DNA from: an uncultured beta proteobacterium
GTDB taxonomy: Bacteria > Pseudomonadota > Gammaproteobacteria > Burkholderiales > Burkholderiaceae_C
NCBI GenBank assembly: GCA_903909815.1
Contig: CAIVXG010000247.1
Span: forward strand, 90,336 to 154,335
Reading direction: 5' to 3'
Length of the DNA stretch: 64,000 nt
How positions within the stretch are numbered: position 1 is the stretch's first letter; each line of letters opens with the position of its first letter. This document shows positions 62,444-64,000 of this stretch, piece by piece. Made by a program: the position numbers and the translations under genes. The notes below the pieces were generated by a model. It was not told where the DNA came from and did not search any database. It worked only from the letters and a program-made list of their open reading frames with translations.

Positions 62444-63844
62444 ATGAAAGATGCCATGCGTGTATTCGTGATCCTTGCTGCCTGTGCCCTCAGTGCCTGC
62501 ATGCTGTTGCCGCAAACCCCACCCCCACCCGGACTTGGCATGTCACCCCAAACCGAAGCGGCCCACTTGAATGCGGAACTCGATGACATCGTGAATGACC
62601 CGGCAATGCCGCTGGCCAGTCTGTCGGCTGTTGTAGTGCGAGAGGGGCAGGTGGTGTACCAGGGCCAGTTCGGCTACCGCGTGATCGAGGAACGGGACGC
62701 CCGCAAGAGCCTGCCGGTGACGACTGCAACCTTGTTCAAGGTGGCCTCGATTTCCAAACTGGTGACGGCCATCGGGGCGATGCGCCTTGTGGAGCAGGGC
62801 CGACTGGACCTGGATGCCGACATCAGCCGTTACCTGGGCTTTGCGCTGCGCAATCCGCATTTTCCGGACCGGCCCATCACCGCCCGCATGCTGTTGTCGC
62901 ACACCTCATCGTTGCGCGATGGCGGTGGCTACACCTTTGCGCTGGGGTCCAGCCTGCAAAGCATTCTCGTCCCCTCGGGTGCCAACTACGGCGCCGGGGC
63001 GCAATGGGCGAGCTCCCGTCCAGACGAAGACCGCGCGCCAGGCAAGTTCTTCGACTACGTGAATCTGAACTGGGGCGTGCTGGGAACGGTGATGGAAGCG
63101 GCCAGCGGTCAGCGTTTTGATCGCTACATGAAGTCGGCGGTGCTGGCGCCGCTGGGCATTGCCGGCCACTTCAATGCCGAGGAGTTGACGCCGGATGAGG
63201 TGCGCAACCTGGCTGTGCTGTACCGTAAGCGAACCGGCGAGAACGCCTGGGATTCAAAGGGACCCTGGGTCCCGCAGACCGACGACTATCGCGGACAGGT
63301 GCCGGCACCCCGAGCTGGCATTGAGCGCTACGTTCCGGGGACGAATGCCATTGCCTTCAGCCCGCAAAGCGGTCTGCGCATCAGCGCAGCGGGCCTGGCG
63401 CGGCTGATGCAGTTGCTGCTGAACGGTGGCGAGCTCGACGGCGTACGCTTGCTCACGCCGGCCTCGGTCAAGGCCCTGTTGCAAGAACAGTGGCACTTTG
63501 ACGCCGCCCGCCCCAATGGCGACAACTTCCGCGGGCTATTCAATGCATGGGGCCTGGGGGTACAGCACTTTCTGGATCAGGGTGCGCCAGGACATGGCGA
63601 CCGGCTGGTGGCACACGGTGGCATGAGGGGCTACGGCCACCTGGGCTTCGCCTACGGCTTGAACGCCGCCTTCGTTTTCGACCCGGTGCGGCGCATCGGG
63701 CTGATCTACATCATTGGCGGTGTGGGCGTCGATCCGGAGCAACTGTCCGGACGGTATTCCACGCTGAATCCGTGGGAAGAAAGGGTGCTGGACGCGCTGT
63801 ATCGCCGCGCGATTCTGGGCGACGCCGCAGGCACAGGCAAATAG
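62444..63844 (+). CDS. Serine hydrolase, class C beta-lactamase family lipoprotein
   Basis: 466 residues from ATG 62444 (MKDAMRVFVILAACALSAC); ATG 62456 is an alternative start. Lipobox LSAC predicts lipidation at C19. The beta-lactamase/transpeptidase-like fold shows the SxxK motif S102-I-S-K105 (FKVASISKLVTAIGA) and YVN in FFDYVNLNWG. C-terminal HGGMRGYGHL fits the third motif position. It is more likely an esterase or peptidase than a true antibiotic-resistance enzyme; no AmpR-like gene is adjacent. Confidence 0.85.
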   Translation: MKDAMRVFVILAACALSACMLLPQTPPPPGLGMSPQTEAAHLNAELDDIVNDPAMPLASLSAVVVREGQVVYQGQFGYRVIEERDARKSLPVTTATLFKVASISKLVTAIGAMRLVEQGRLDLDADISRYLGFALRNPHFPDRPITARMLLSHTSSLRDGGGYTFALGSSLQSILVPSGANYGAGAQWASSRPDEDRAPGKFFDYVNLNWGVLGTVMEAASGQRFDRYMKSAVLAPLGIAGHFNAEELTPDEVRNLAVLYRKRTGENAWDSKGPWVPQTDDYRGQVPAPRAGIERYVPGTNAIAFSPQSGLRISAAGLARLMQLLLNGGELDGVRLLTPASVKALLQEQWHFDAARPNGDNFRGLFNAWGLGVQHFLDQGAPGHGDRLVAHGGMRGYGHLGFAYGLNAAFVFDPVRRIGLIYIIGGVGVDPEQLSGRYSTLNPWEERVLDALYRRAILGDAAGTGK

Positions 63845-63870
63845 CGCCGTGCGGCCTATCGAATAAGGTT

Positions 63871-63901
63871 AGATCGCGCCAGCGAAGCGCAGCCGCGATC
63901 T
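63871..63901. other. Inverted repeat after the serine hydrolase gene
   Basis: AGATCGCG (63871-63878) and CGCGATCT (63894-63901) form an eight-base-pair stem flanked by GGTT and GAACC. No T-run. The rest of the window to 64000 shows no gene. Confidence 0.35.
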
Positions 63902-64000
63902 GAACCGGTTGTTGGACGAGCCCGGTTCGACGGCACTGCAAATAGCTTTTCTGTTTTTCCGGATGCGTCGGACTTTGCGTTGATCAAAGCTCGAACGGTC

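Noticed and set aside
62444..63844. True antibiotic-resistance AmpC
   Set aside because: Only the general fold motifs are present, it is a lipoprotein longer than AmpC, and no ampR neighbour exists.
1..64000. CRISPR array or prophage
   Set aside because: The repeats seen are intergenic REP-like units without regular spacers, and no cas, integrase, capsid or terminase genes are present.

Overview
This is a GC-rich chromosomal window from a betaproteobacterium, most likely Burkholderiales and probably Comamonadaceae. The evidence is protein character and gene neighbourhoods: a dapC-dapD-pilU-prmB run, an intracellular PHA depolymerase, a complete isc operon, fused LivM-LivG transporters, and 2-aminobenzoyl-CoA catabolism. 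I cannot name a species. I see no rRNA, CRISPR array, transposase, integrase or phage genes. There is one tRNA.

Housekeeping part (1-26.6 kb). A minus-strand run from about 8.2 kb down to 42 encodes TesA-like esterase, selU, dapC, dapD, pilU, prmB and an ABC-F ATPase, with several stop/start overlaps. A YbbA-type ATPase and rlmB diverge from it. Next come a split chromate transporter, a GNAT enzyme, a FabG-like reductase, an RnfB-like ferredoxin, phaZ, tyrB and two small unknowns, all on the minus strand. uvrB and the iscR-S-U-A-hscB-hscA-fdx operon follow on the plus strand, then dnaQ and tRNA-Val(CAC).

Accessory part (26.6-59.8 kb). Just after the tRNA is a short low-GC patch with an unusual lipoprotein whose base composition changes inside the gene. 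Then comes a large catabolic region. Block 1 (29.1-46.4 kb, minus strand) has a branched-chain-type ABC transporter, an SDR, a cyclase-family hydrolase, a DUF35-SDR fusion, a thiolase-like protein lacking the usual Cys and His, a CoA ligase, a two-subunit Rieske oxygenase with its reductase, and a two-subunit arylpyruvate-type ferredoxin oxidoreductase. A divergent MarR gene sits beside it. Block 2 (47.9-56.3 kb) has the two-domain 2-aminobenzoyl-CoA monooxygenase/reductase with beta-oxidation-type enzymes, a 2-aminobenzoate-type CoA ligase, RidA and a second MarR regulator. Block 3 (56.4-59.4 kb) is the kynurenine route: kynU, kynA and a probable formamidase.

My main reading is that the three blocks converge on 2-aminobenzoyl-CoA. 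Tryptophan would enter through kynurenine and anthranilate. An indole-acetate type compound would enter through a Rieske-oxygenated CoA thioester, retro-aldol cleavage to isatin plus acetyl-CoA, ring opening to isatinate, and oxidative decarboxylation. The individual families are well supported; the substrate assignment of block 1 is inference. The two MarR promoters share a closely matching 18-base element, which suggests joint control. A broken glutaryl-CoA dehydrogenase lies between blocks 1 and 2.

Right end (59.4-64 kb). A gene-free stretch with two strong hairpins is followed by an aldo/keto reductase, a NagX-like membrane acyltransferase and a beta-lactamase-fold lipoprotein. A 19-base exact direct repeat (26628 and 59753) brackets the accessory part. 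A family of REP-like repeats built around CGTCATTGCGA and GGCAATCCATG occurs at eight places between genes, including twice inside the isc operon.
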